Source of the DNA: Margaritifera margaritifera
Lineage: Eukaryota; Mollusca; Bivalvia; Unionida; Margaritiferidae
Assembly: GCA_029931535.1 (NCBI GenBank)
Contig: JAQPZY010001579.1
Location: 62,001 to 126,000, forward strand
DNA length: 64,000 nt
Reading direction: 5' to 3'
Position 1 is the first letter of the stretch. The number at the start of each line of letters is the position of its first letter. This document shows, one piece after another, positions 34,680 to 46,900 of this stretch. The notes under the pieces were generated by a model that worked only from the letters and a program-made list of their open reading frames with translations, made no database searches and had not been told where the DNA came from. The translations under genes were made by a program, and so were the position numbers.

Positions 34680-34682
34680 CAT
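34680..34682 (-). other. LZTFL1: candidate start codon and first-exon end of LZTFL1
   Basis: On the minus strand the sequence reads AGCAAAATG|GTAACG: an ATG with A at -3, followed directly by a GT donor in phase 0. That is the phase required by the exon beginning at 25449. It would give [12 protein letters not shown], close in length to human MAELGLNEHHQ. It lies about 300 bp from the eIF4B ATG on the opposite strand, in CpG-richer DNA. A rival ATG|GTCAGT lies near 28012 inside AT-rich DNA. Three bases plus a donor are weak evidence, so this is only a candidate. Confidence 0.3.
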
Positions 34683-34930
34683 TTTGCTCAAGATGCAAAA
34701 CAAACTAAATAGCACAGCTGGAGGATCTCTCGCTGTAAAATATTTGTGGACGGATGCGACTGCTTCAGCGGAAGTAGATTACCGCACCAAAGGTCCAAAT
34801 ATTAAATTCAAGACTAAACGGAGAGTTCTTTAAAAAAAAAAAAAGAAAGACAAAATATTCTGAAAAAATATATAAATAAATTTTATTTCATCTTAAAAGT
34901 CTGGAGAGCTATTTCACATCTATTAGTTTA

Positions 34931-34950
34931 TATATATATATATATATATA
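34931..34950. repeat. (TA)n run next to EIF4B start
   Basis: Ten TA units immediately upstream of the C-T12 tract and 31 bp from the ATG. It could act as a TATA-like element if transcription starts downstream. Confidence 0.9.
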
Positions 34951-34963
34951 CTTTTTTTTTTTT
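34951..34963 (+). promoter_or_regulatory. candidate TOP-type pyrimidine tract / transcription start of EIF4B
   Basis: A C followed by twelve T lies directly after a 20-bp TA run (34931-34950) and 18 bp before the ATG. Terminal oligopyrimidine mRNAs start with C plus 4-15 pyrimidines, and vertebrate EIF4B mRNA is a known TOP transcript. If transcription starts at this C, the 5' UTR would be 30 nt. The tract could equally be a chance homopolymer, since no transcript data are available. Confidence 0.35.
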
Positions 34964-34980
34964 ATACAATTTATAGCAAG

Positions 34981-34993
34981 ATGGCGGCTCAGG
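34981..34993 (+). CDS. EIF4B: EIF4B exon 1 coding part (MAAQ-)
   Basis: ATG GCG GCT CAG G is followed by the donor GTAAGA. The last G joins CT of the next exon to give Ala, so the protein begins MAAQA-GKKKKAKGK; human eIF4B begins MAASAKKKNKKGK. The start context is good (A at -3, G at +4). The exon carries only 13 coding bases and was recognised by phase and homology. Confidence 0.88.
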
Positions 34994-37900
34994 GTAAGAC
35001 GACACATGGAACATGTGCCAATCTAGTTAAACCATCACTGTATCTACAAAACTATTTATAGTTACTATGAGTGAAACAATGGGCATAATACACCATGATA
35101 TAGTTAAATTTGACCTATTCTCATCACAGGCTCCGTAATATCAATCGAAATCGCGCATTTGCACAGCACAATATGGGATAGTTTGTCAATTTGTTGTTAT
35201 GCTTCTAAAACCAGATGTTGAATCAAAGGGGTTTGGGTCATAACGGGAATGATTTATGGCAGATTAAGAGGAAGGGACATCTGAGTGTATATAAATATTT
35301 ATATTCACATAAATAGTTATATACACATAAAGTTGTTACCACTAATCTTCCCCTTATGACCACCCCCACCCCACCACCACGTAGTATGTCCATCCCGTTA
35401 AGACCCAAATCCTTGTTGGTCGAATCATACAGTAGCAGGAACATGTAAAACTACCATGCTCTTAATGAATTCAGACATGAATTATTTGATTTTCCATTCA
35501 AATCTGACTTTGTATATTCTTCCTCTAGGTTGAATATGCGGTCTAAAATCCCTTCTCAAAACCCTTCCACCAAACCCCCTCAACTCTTTATGAAAATAAA
35601 TGATATTTAACTATAAATAAAAGACCTTTGTAGCATTACATTTTATGACCATATATTCATCAGATTTTAATTTACCCATATATAAAAAATGAACAGAAAA
35701 TTAAATGTAGTTTTGGAGATATTTTACATGAATTATTTGGCTAGTCTCAGGTTTTGGGATCACCAGGAGTTTTGCAGCAGAATTTTTGACAATACTGATT
35801 GCTCAGAACCATAGGGATTTGGGTCCTAATAGAAGGGACTTTGAAGTGTATATAAATATGACATAAGCACACTGATCCATAGTACTGCCATATTCAATCA
35901 CCCTTCTGACAAATATAGAATACTATGCTAGGAGTGACTTGCATCAATAGATTTATCAAACATTTATACTCATCATTTCTGCTTGCAACGATGTTATGTG
36001 CTGACACATTTCTTGCCTTCACAATTCGGAAATTACTCCCCTGTAATTGGATCAATAAAGTTTGCTCCAATCTTTTTTTACCGTCAAGATAATATAAATC
36101 AGAAACTTGAACTCGTCACATCTTGATTTGACCTAAAAATTCTTGAATCCCATTTCTTACGGAATAAATTTATCTTGCTCCCAAAAGCTTCAATTTAAGC
36201 AATGTTTTCTCAGGACATAAGGAAGACAGTGTACCTAAGTTATATTAATTTGGCAGTATCATTCATTATGGTGTTTGATAGTAAACTCGGTAAAATGTAT
36301 GGATCATGCTTTTTTATGTCAAAGTACAAAATATTAGTGTATGTGATAAATGGTTTGACTTTTGTTGTACTTTGGTACCACAATATTGAGCTGCAATTTA
36401 ATCAAAAATGCATTTAATTATTTAATTCCTAAGATTATTTTTTTTCTGTATAAATGAATGCATCCTCTGCTGATAGTAACAAACACCGGTTACACATGAA
36501 CTCTTAAGTTAAACTATACACAGCAGGTAGTAAAATTTCAGTTCCATTCGCTGGGTTAAAAGTTACATCCGAGGTCTCCATTTTATTCAGATTGAAAGGA
36601 GCAAAGGTAAGTCTGAAAGCCATTCAAGAGTTTATTTTCTACACCGTCCTCTCAATGTGTGAGATTTAAGCACATAAATTGCAAGAACGTCCGATGCTAG
36701 TAACCAAGCATATCGATCTATTACTGCCATTCAGTATCGTTGAGATCTTGTCATCAAAATTTAATTCTTAATTGTTAGTGATGAATTGACCTTCGACATG
36801 CAAGTTCCAGCAAATATACACATAAGCTTTGCCCACAGCTGATCTGAATAGACTGTAATAAAAAGCATTTTGCCAATTTTTTAGTTATACTGGTCATAGA
36901 CCAGAAGAGCTTATGAGATGATCTTTCGTCCATTGTCCGTCCATTAGCACAAGTTTGTTATCACTATTCCTCATAGACTACTTGGAGGATTGCCATGAAA
37001 CTGTACACACATGTTCATCCCAAGGTCTAGTTGGTCCTGAATGAAAATGATGCTGCTAGACATCATGAAAATCTTACCGCTGTTCCTCCTGCTGCTTGGA
37101 CATCCAATATGGCCACCCAGTGGCCATCTTGAAAATCATTGTTATTGCTGCTCTTCCTGAATTGATGATTATGTCAGCATGGGGTTTTCACTAAAAGACT
37201 TCTTATGATGTCTAGTTGGTCCTAAATGAAAATGACAATTAGAGGTCCAATATGGCCACCACAGAGGCCTTTGTGAAAATCTTATTACTTCTCCTTCTGA
37301 ATGGAAAGTTATATTGACACGGTGTTTCCACCAGAATTTTTTTGATGTTGTCCCTAAATGACAATGGTGCTAGTCTGATGTCTAATATGGCTGCCATAGT
37401 GGCCAGCTTGAAAATCTTGTTATCACTACCTCTCCTAAATGAATGGGCATATTGGCATGGGCTTTACACTAAAAGATTTCTTATAACGTTTTGTTGATTG
37501 TAAATTAAAATGGTGCTGATCTGATGTCCAGTATGTGGGATCTTGAAAATCTTGTGTTTGCTACTTTTAAATTGAAAGTCCTTTTGAAATGGGTCTTTTT
37601 TCAGAAGGGTTCTTATGGTGTTTAGATGGTCTTAAATGAAAATGACTAACCCTCAATATGCCCACCATGGGGTTTCACCAAATAGACTGCTTGTGATGTC
37701 TTGTTGGTCTTAAATGAAAATGATGCCAGTTGTATCTCCAATATGGTTGCTATGATGGCTGTCTTGAAAATCTTGTTGTCACTACTTCCCCTGAATGGAT
37801 AGTAATTATGATGTAGGGTTTTCACCAAAAGACCTCGAAAATTGTCTACTTTGCCCGATGTAAAAATGGTGCCAATCTGACATCCAATATGTGCACCGTA

Positions 37901-40900
37901 ACAGCAGCTGATTTGATAATCTTATTGCTGAAGAATATCAAAGATGGTTTCACATAATGTGCCTGCAGATCAAGGTCTGTGATTTTGTTCTACTGATTAG
38001 TCCTAATAAACTGCATAGACTTGGATCGTCCAACACATTATGTGATGGCAGATCTGGGTCTGTTCAGTGTGCAGTTGGATCTGACATAAACTAGTACCGT
38101 ATATACTCGCGTATAAACCGGGTCCAAATGCAAACAACATAGACCCTGATCTGCCGTCACATATTGCACCAGCAGATCAGGGTCTATGTTGTTTGTTCTA
38201 GTGATTGGTCCTTACAAGCTGCAGTTTGCAGTTGGTATAGGATTATACACGAGTATATATGGTATGTATAGAAAGGTAAATTCCTCGTGCTTTGCAGCTG
38301 GAAAAAAGAAGAAGGCAAAGGGCAAGACTATGAACCTGACCGATTTTCTGTCAGATGAACATGGCAATGTTCAGGGCCCTGGGACCAGCTATGTCCTGGC
38401 AAACAAATCTGTAGATTGGGCAGCAGAGGTGGAAAAGTTGGAGGTTGATGGTTAGTATTGCTATTCTATCATTCATATTCAATGACATGGTATTCATTTT
38501 ACTTTTCTTCTATACAATAAACGACAGCTACCACTTCTTTTGCAGAAATATTATTAAACAAAAAGACTTTTGTGTCCTAGGGTTTGCAGATGTTATAAAA
38601 CATCATAGTATCCAGATGTCATTTACAAATATGTCTCGCATTATCATATAAAGCTTTCTTGATATCAATGCACAGGCAACAGATATAAACAGCATGTCAA
38701 TTGTTGACTGTAGGGGTGTCACATTAATACATGATCTGATTGGTCTTGACATCTGTGCATTACAAGCTAAGGTCTGAACCAGCTCAACACATTTGGGTGT
38801 GATAGACTTAATAAAAAGAAAACAAAACAAAAACACTTTGCATGGATGTGATAGACTTTATCTAAAAACCAAAACATAAACTCTTTGCATGAATGTGATA
38901 GACTTGATCCAAAAACCCAAATAGACCTGATCCAAAAACCAAAACATAAACACTTTGCATGGATGTGTTAGACTTGATCCAAAAACCAAACAAACACTTT
39001 GCATGTATGTGTTAGACTTGATCCAAAAACCAAAACATAAACACTTTTGCATTGATGTGACAGTCTTTATTCAAAAACCAAACCATAAACACTTTGCTTG
39101 GATGTGATAGACTTGATCCTAAAACCAAAACATAAACACTTTGCATGGGTATTGTGAATGCACTATACTGTATTTTGAATTTGATAATGATTTTTCTGGA
39201 AGAAAAGCTTTACAAATGAATGTCATGCATGTGTAGGCCAATTGCCTATATTGTCATATTCTTGTATTGTATCTCTCTAAATTAGGATGCGCAGTGGCTC
39301 AATGGTTAACATGTTGGACTCACGACTGATAGGGTGCAAGTTTAAATCCTAACATAGAATCAGCTGGGTTGGCTACTGTGGTGTGTCCTTGGGCAAGGCA
39401 CTTTACTCCAATTGCCATGGCACTAAATACCTACTTGTGTTGATGTGTCGTAAAACACCAAATCAACAACAACTCTAAATCCATAGTCTGGAAATGTAAA
39501 AGGCCTGAAAAGGTTATTTGGAGATAATCAGCTTATTTGATATTAATGTCACAAGTCTAGTTCAGATGTAAATTAATGTTAAGATATCAACAAGCATGAA
39601 ATAATAAATGTTTATATATTGATACTCAGACACAGCTGAATACTGAAAATATTTAAATTAATGTTGATGACCAGCCTGATTATAATTTGCATCCAGATAT
39701 ATAATTCATACAGATTGGGTAAAAATTACACTGCGACCTCCATTAAGCACACACTACTGGGATGGTAAAATTTTGTCTGGGTATGGGAAGTGGCTGCTTA
39801 ATGGAGGTGAATAATGTAGATAAAATCAAGAGAAATCAAGGCCGCATATGAGAGATTTTCAATTAATGGATGTGATGATTATAGGAGGTTCCACTGTTGT
39901 TTGTCGAGTAACACTCATTATTGTCTCACATTTAAAAATGTAATTGATTTATTTCTGTTAGATTTGGCAGCATCACACTGTTTATTATTCTAGGTAAAGA
40001 TTGTGTTTAATTATTTTTTACTCCAAATATTTCTTATGTGATACAATGAAAGACCTTACATCCAAATATCCATCAACTTTCACCGAGGTACCATTGTTGT
40101 ATTGTATAGACTTGTAATATGTCGGGTATAGACTTGTAATGATGGCTGTAGGCATGTAATATGCTGGCTATAAGCAAGTTATAGGCAGGTAATATGCTGA
40201 CTATTGGCTAGTAATATGATGGCTATAGATTTGTAATATGCTGGCTATTAACTTGTAATACTGGCAATAGGCTTATAATATCCTCTCTGTAGGCTTGTAA
40301 TATGCTGGATATTGACTAGTAATATGCTGGCTGTAGGTTTGTGATATGCTGGCTATAGACTTGTAATATGCTGGCTGTATACATTTAATATGCTGGATAT
40401 TGGCTTGTAAAATGCTGGCTTATAGGCTTGTAATATGCTGGCTTATAGGGTTGTAATATGCTGGTTGTAGACTTGTAATATGCTGGCTGTATACATTTAA
40501 TATGCTGGCTATTGGCTAGTAATATGCTTCTATAGGCTTGTAACAATATGCTAGCTATAGGCTTGTAATATGCTGGCTATAAGCATGTAATATGCTAGCT
40601 GTAGACTTGCAATATGCTGGCTTATAGGCTTGTAATATGCTGGCTGTAGGCTTATAATATGCTGACTGTACGCTTGTAATATGCTGCTATATAGGCTTGT
40701 AATAATATCCTGGCTATAGGCCTGTAATATGCTGGCCATAGACTTAGAGTATGCTGGCTATGTTTTGTTTTTGTTTTTATATTGCTGTGTGTAACACTTG
40801 GTTGTATTTTAAAGCTTGAAAAATATTTGTAAAAGTGCATATAATACATGGTGAAATGTAGTTACAGTTTGTCAGAATTATCATGACTGAGGGTGGTAGG

Positions 40901-43900
40901 ATGATGAAACTCCATGCTTGTGCTCTGTGTTATCCTAACTTGGGTCCATACATATTCAACAGTAAGAAAGAAAAAACTTGGGTTCCTGCTGGGATTTTTA
41001 GGCATATTCCATAATCAAGGAGTACCTCCAGCAAATTGTAACACAGTTGCAATAGAGTACCTTATTACGAAGGTATCACATTCCATGTGATTGAGATCAC
41101 ATGCATTTAAGTATGCACTATGGTTGGCAGCAGTTACTATGCAATGAGGAAACTTGGAGTGTGCATGGGCTTGTGCTTCAGACTGGTTACACAAGGTGAA
41201 TGAAATGTACTACCAAATATTTGGATGATTCAGTAGTACTGGACATTTATTCCTCATTTTTCATGCACAAGGTAACACTTATAACTTCTTAGAGCCCTTA
41301 ATACATGTAAGGTATAGATTAAATTAACAATACTTTATATGCTCTGGGCTCTTGACATGCTGTGTAATTGCATGGTTTGATGATGATGATGCAACACTTA
41401 CTTGGCTTTTGTTACATTTCAGATCCTGGGGACATGGAGTATGGGAAACATATGATTGACCGCAGTAAGCTTCCCACGGCTCCTAAAGCCTCTAGGGGCC
41501 CTGATGTGGACTTGTCCCGAGTTCCAACCAGCCCACCATTTACTGCATTTATTGGCAACTTGCCTTATGAGGCTAATGAGGAGAAGATAAACCAATTCTT
41601 CCGCAACCAGAAGGTAAAATTAACACTTTTGCATTCTATCAACCCTAAAATCAGACCGATTTTAAAGAAAAGTCGCATTTGGCCATTCACGTATATTTCG
41701 TCAGACAACTAATTATCTGAAATCAGAATGCCTCATATTTCAGACCACATTTGCTGTCTAAACAGTGTTTTTAATTTTGCTGTGTCTTCATTATATCCTT
41801 CTGGTCAAAGTATTATGCAAAAGAAGAAAAATATAATTACTGCTTCCAATAAAAATTATTGATCACTAGCTGTTCATTTTTGCCCCCCCCCCCCCCCCCG
41901 CAAACAGAGCAGAGCATGTGATACTGTAAGGGAAAAAAAACTTATTTTTTGCCCCACTTGATGAAGTATTGTGATGATCATGCCCATCTGTCTTTCCATC
42001 ATCAATTTGGTTTCTGCAAGATTAATTGCTGGATTTTAACCAGATTGTTGGATGTAGCTTTATAGTGATTAGACATCAAAAGACCTCAATTTCCAGCTCA
42101 TGTGTCATTGTTTAGACGAGTTACAACCTCTGATTATGTGTCCTCCTAACTTTAATTTCTGCAGCCTAACATTACCAAAGATTGCTGGAATTCAAGCAAA
42201 TTCAGTATGCATCTCTGTATGCATCTTGAATAAGTTCGATTTCCATTGTTAAAATGAAGAAGTGGTATTATCTTGGACTCCTGGAAGTTCTTTTCAGCCA
42301 ATAGAGTTTCCCTTTCAGGGAGTCTTGTTTTTGTTTTGTTTTTTGTTTGTTTTTGTTTTTCTTCAGTAAAAATTACCCAATCATGATACAATTATAGCCT
42401 CCCATGCTTTCCCCAGAGCTACAAGTTATACCCCTGGAAGAGATTTGGCATCAGTCTCTCTATTGAAGGGGAGACCATTCATCTGATTTCAGCTTTGCAG
42501 GCAGACTTTTTAGATCATTTGGCGCTAAAACAAGTCAAAAGATGTGGTGAATGTCTTTCTTTACTTCGGAAGACTGGATTTGCAAGATAGATTTGCTTTG
42601 GTGCTTTACGGCACAGCAACACATATAGGTTATTTAGTGCCGATGCAATTGGAGTAAAGTGCCTTGCCCAAGGACACACCACGGTTGCTGACCCAGGCTG
42701 GTCCAATGGTAGGATTCTAACCCGCACCCTTTCGGTCGTGAGTCCGGCACGCTAACCACTGAGCCACCGCGACTCTGCAAGATAGAGGATGTACCTCTAA
42801 TGTATTATGATTGGATAACATGATCAAAGAAAGATATTTTTACTCTAAAAATTGGCTTCTGCAGCATAACTTTACCAAGCTTTGTTGGGATTTCAACAAA
42901 ATTTAGTTCATGGATTTATATTCATGAGACCTTGAATGATATTGATTGGCAGCATAGGATGACATCATTTACAGGAATTATGCCCCCTGATTTCCTGTTC
43001 TGCTGACTTTGATTTGTGCAGTACAAGTTTACCAAGGATTGCTGGATTTCAACCAGATTTGGCATGTGGCTTTATTTTGGTGAGATCTTGAATAAGTTCA
43101 GTTATCTGCATTCCATGCCATCATTTACAGTCGTTATGCCACCTGATTGCCCATCCTCCTTACCTTGGCTTCTGCAGAATATCTATTTTAAGGATAACCA
43201 TTTGTGAATGCACAAAGCATGACATGCAGCATGCAGTGTGCGTCGTCTGTTCACAAATGTTATTTACACAAATGTTATTTACAACTTCTCAACAACCGCT
43301 TGATCAATTTGCACACAGCTTTACATGAGCATTTTGTCCTCTAGGTCTTTCAGATTTGTTCAGTTGATGCCAATCAGCCATCCAGTATGGCCACTGTTAC
43401 TACAAATGGAAAAAGCTTTAAAAAACCAAAAAACCACTCAACAGAATTTGACCACATTTTACAGAGATGCTGCCAGGCCGCGGGATCGCGGGTTTCTCGC
43501 AAAAGTGATAGAAAGTCACGCAACTTTTAAAAGCCAATTGGGGAAAGATTGCACAAGTTATCTGTGCTTCCCACGATTTCTTGAACCCAATGCGCGACTT
43601 TTTATTTTTTGTTTTTTAATTAGGTTGATCAGATCGTCTTTTTTTACTTTTCTCCATGATCTCAATTAATCCTATATCTATGGAGAATATTGTTTTAATA
43701 CAAGCACCTTTATGATGGAGATCTGTTGGAGTAATGCAGAAACTATGGAGGTATTCCGATTGAATTGTTTCCTGGTGCTGTGTAGTAAATTGATCCATCG
43801 ATCGAAATGTCTAAAGCGCGACAGTAGTGTGTTATGTTGAAACAAAATATAACAGATTTCTTTAGGAAACTCAGCGAGATGGAAAGATCATCTGTTAAGG

Positions 43901-46900
43901 ATGCAACTAGGGAGGATGAAATATCTGACGGTTTGTTGCCAACTGAACATAGCGCAGAAAGCTGTGATACAGAAATAACCGGCATGATGTCGTTTACTAC
44001 GGTTTAGGCCATGCAGAAATTCTGATACATCGACAGAAATATCCAAGGAACAACATGCCTGAATTGTGGAAAATTGTGTTTTGGATACCTGAAAACCAGT
44101 TCTCGAAAATATTCAGATTGGTCATAATTGCAGCAGTTCTTGCCTTTACGAAAAAATGATTGTGAAAGGTGATTCAGTTCTCAAAGCAAAATTCACACTA
44201 CTTGGCGAAATAGGGTAACTACCGATCTTTAAAACTCTATCACTGTGGTAAGAATATGTCAGAATATCTGAGAACAAAACAAAATAAAATCCTATAAAGA
44301 TATATATTTCGGATTAAGTATTTTTTTTCCCCATTTTTTTCTCTCTAAGATATTCTGACATTTTCCTACTACAGTGATAGAGTTTCAAAGGCCATTGGGC
44401 TAACATCTGAAACAATAAATAAACTGATGACTATACAGATGTGTGTGGTCCAGTAAATTATCATATTTGAAGGGCAGTGATAAGAAACAAAAAAGAATAT
44501 TTACCAGCTGAGCAACAATTAGGTATGCAGCTACCTTATACATTTATTGTCAAAGAAGTGATGCAAAATCATTAAATGCTTGTTTTAAATTAGGTGTTTC
44601 TACACCTTATAATAATGTTGTCACCCATCTTCTACCATTCAGCTTAGTTTACCCTTGCCCCCCTCCCCCGATGATTGCCCCCTCTGAGGGTAGGTGTGGG
44701 GGACCTCCCCCTCTTACGAAAATTTCTGGCAGCATCTCTGGATTTGTTCAAATGATGCTGATCTGCCATCAGATATGGCTGTCATTACTAAAATTAAAAA
44801 GACCTTGAGTGACTTCTAAAAAAAAAAATTTTCAGAATTTGACGGGATTTGAGAGAAAGCATCCTAGTGTGAAGTGCTTTCAAATTTATATAAATGCTAC
44901 TGATCCACCATCAGATATGGCTGCCATTACTAAATATAGAAAACCTTTTAATAGCTTATTTTAAAAAATTGCTCAAAAGAATTTGACCAAATTTAAAAGA
45001 AAGCATTTCTTGCATGAATTGCTTTCATGTACCAATAAGGCCGAGCCACCATTACTAAAAAATAGTAGAAACTTCAAACTTTTCAGAAACTGTTCAACAC
45101 AATTCAGTCAACTTTGACAGAAAGCATTGTGGCATAAAGGGCTTTAAAATTGTACAAATGATGCCGATCTGCTATCAAATATGGCAGCCAACACTAAAAG
45201 TATACAAACATAAATATTTTCATCTTAAAGACTGCTGAACAGAATTGGACCAAATTTGATAAAAAGCGTTAAGAGTTTTCAGTATTGAACAAATGATGCT
45301 GCCTGTACATATGTCTGTAATACCTTTGTTAGTTTTTGTGTTAGGTCAGTTTTAAGGCACTGTTGTGTTTCAGTGAATACATTTCTAGTTTTTACTTAGA
45401 TTACTAATACTTACTGTATACACTTGCATATAAGTAGAGCCCAAATGCAAACAACATAGATCCTGATCTTGCATTGCATGATGGGCCAGTAGAACAGTAT
45501 CTGTGTTGTTTGTTCTACTGGTTGCTCCTGAGATGCTGCATAGACACAGATCTGCTGGTGCATTATGTGACAGCAGATCTGGGTCTGTGCAGTTAGCAGT
45601 GGTATGTATAAGTGAGTATATACAGTATGTGAGAGTATCTGTTAAGTACTATGGAAAATGCAGAGATTGCAGTTTTACAGCACCATTTATTTTATTTTCA
45701 TTATTTTGGCAGGTGCTAAATGTGCGGCTACCAGAGGAGAATGGAAGGTTACGAGGATTTGGTTATGTTGAATTTGAAGACCGGGAGTCTTTGTTAGATG
45801 CTATAGCGTTAAATGAGGAAGTAAGTTCCAAGAAATATTTTAAGGTGTAGCATGGTACAGATACAAGCAGTATGTAGTGTTGCTGTAATTAAGTCCTGTT
45901 AATCATTGATTTTCATACAAGTATTGCATACTCTTTCCATAAAAAGAGAGAAATAAATCGTTTTTAAGGATCACATTATCCTTGAAAAGTTAATTTACTG
46001 CTGTTGTGGAAAATTTGAAATGTGTTAGAGCCATGAAACTTTCAAGATAACACCAATTAAAGTGCACTTAGGTAAAAAAAAAAAAAAAAAATACCCACCT
46101 TATTTATCAGAGTTGCAGAAATGGAACTGTTGTCTGTCTCTCACTCAAGAACTTGTGCACAATGCGGGCCAAAACATTGACTGCAGCATAAGCGAGGGTA
46201 CCAGTTTTTGAGGTACATATGAAAACTTAATGCAGGGTTGGATGTAAAGAAGAGATTTCATTTTAACAATGCAACAAAACCTTAAGGCGGTTACAGATCA
46301 AAACAGTTGCTATTAAATTAGATTCTCATGGAAACTCTTGAAGGCATCACTTTTAGTCAGTTGACACTTTTCACATTTAAACACAAGGGGGCATATCACA
46401 TTTATGCCCATGACAACACTGAAATGTAAATAAAGGATAAAATTGAAACATGAATTTCACATGACAAGACTTTTTTAATTGGTATTTATGTCTTAAATTG
46501 TTGCCAGTGGATATTACCAATATTTTCATTGATCAATATTTTGTTGTATATTGTTGTTTACAGTGTAGTAAGAATTGACTTCTTATTAAAAGTTGTGAAT
46601 TTCACGATGTTGATTCCAGTTTTCTGGGGACTGGCAGCCATTTTCAACAATAAAACAAGCAATATATAAAGGTTTCATTTACCAATTTTGATGGCAATTT
46701 TATTAACAAAAGTGAATTGCTGAAAGCAATAGGGGCCTTTTTTTTCTTTTTCTTTTCTATAAGAAAACATGGGATCCACACCTTCCCCATGCATTATAAG
46801 CAGGTTTGCAAGTTATCCAGGTGTGTTAAAATGAGGGAGCAGTGTAGTCTCACTACAGTATATTGGCCATAGGATAATACTTCGTATGTTCAAGTAAAGC

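Larger units (their letters stand above)
34200..34980. promoter_or_regulatory. CpG-richer upstream block of EIF4B, possible bidirectional promoter
   Basis: By eye CpG is denser here than in the surrounding AT-rich DNA (for example around 34270-34320, 34570-34600 and 34740-34790). The block sits between a hAT-like element ending near 34158 and the EIF4B ATG. It also contains the LZTFL1 start candidate on the other strand. No longer credible ORF was recognised. Promoter function is inferred from position and composition. Confidence 0.4.
43462..44740. mobile_element. 1.28-kb element with 15-bp perfect inverted termini
   Basis: Begins CAGAGATGCTGCCAG (43462-43476) and ends with its exact reverse complement (44726-44740). 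It sits inside a family-C repeat tract, whose motifs resume at both sides. CpG density is clearly higher than in the surroundings. CAGAG termini suggest a hAT-like origin, but no clean 8-bp duplication is visible. It carries a 57-codon ORF and a nested foldback. Confidence 0.8.

Noticed and set aside
42592..42786. tRNA gene
   Set aside because: A and B boxes are present, but the SINE core, A-rich tail and target duplication show a retroposon; the same applies at 39283, 48617 and 53338.
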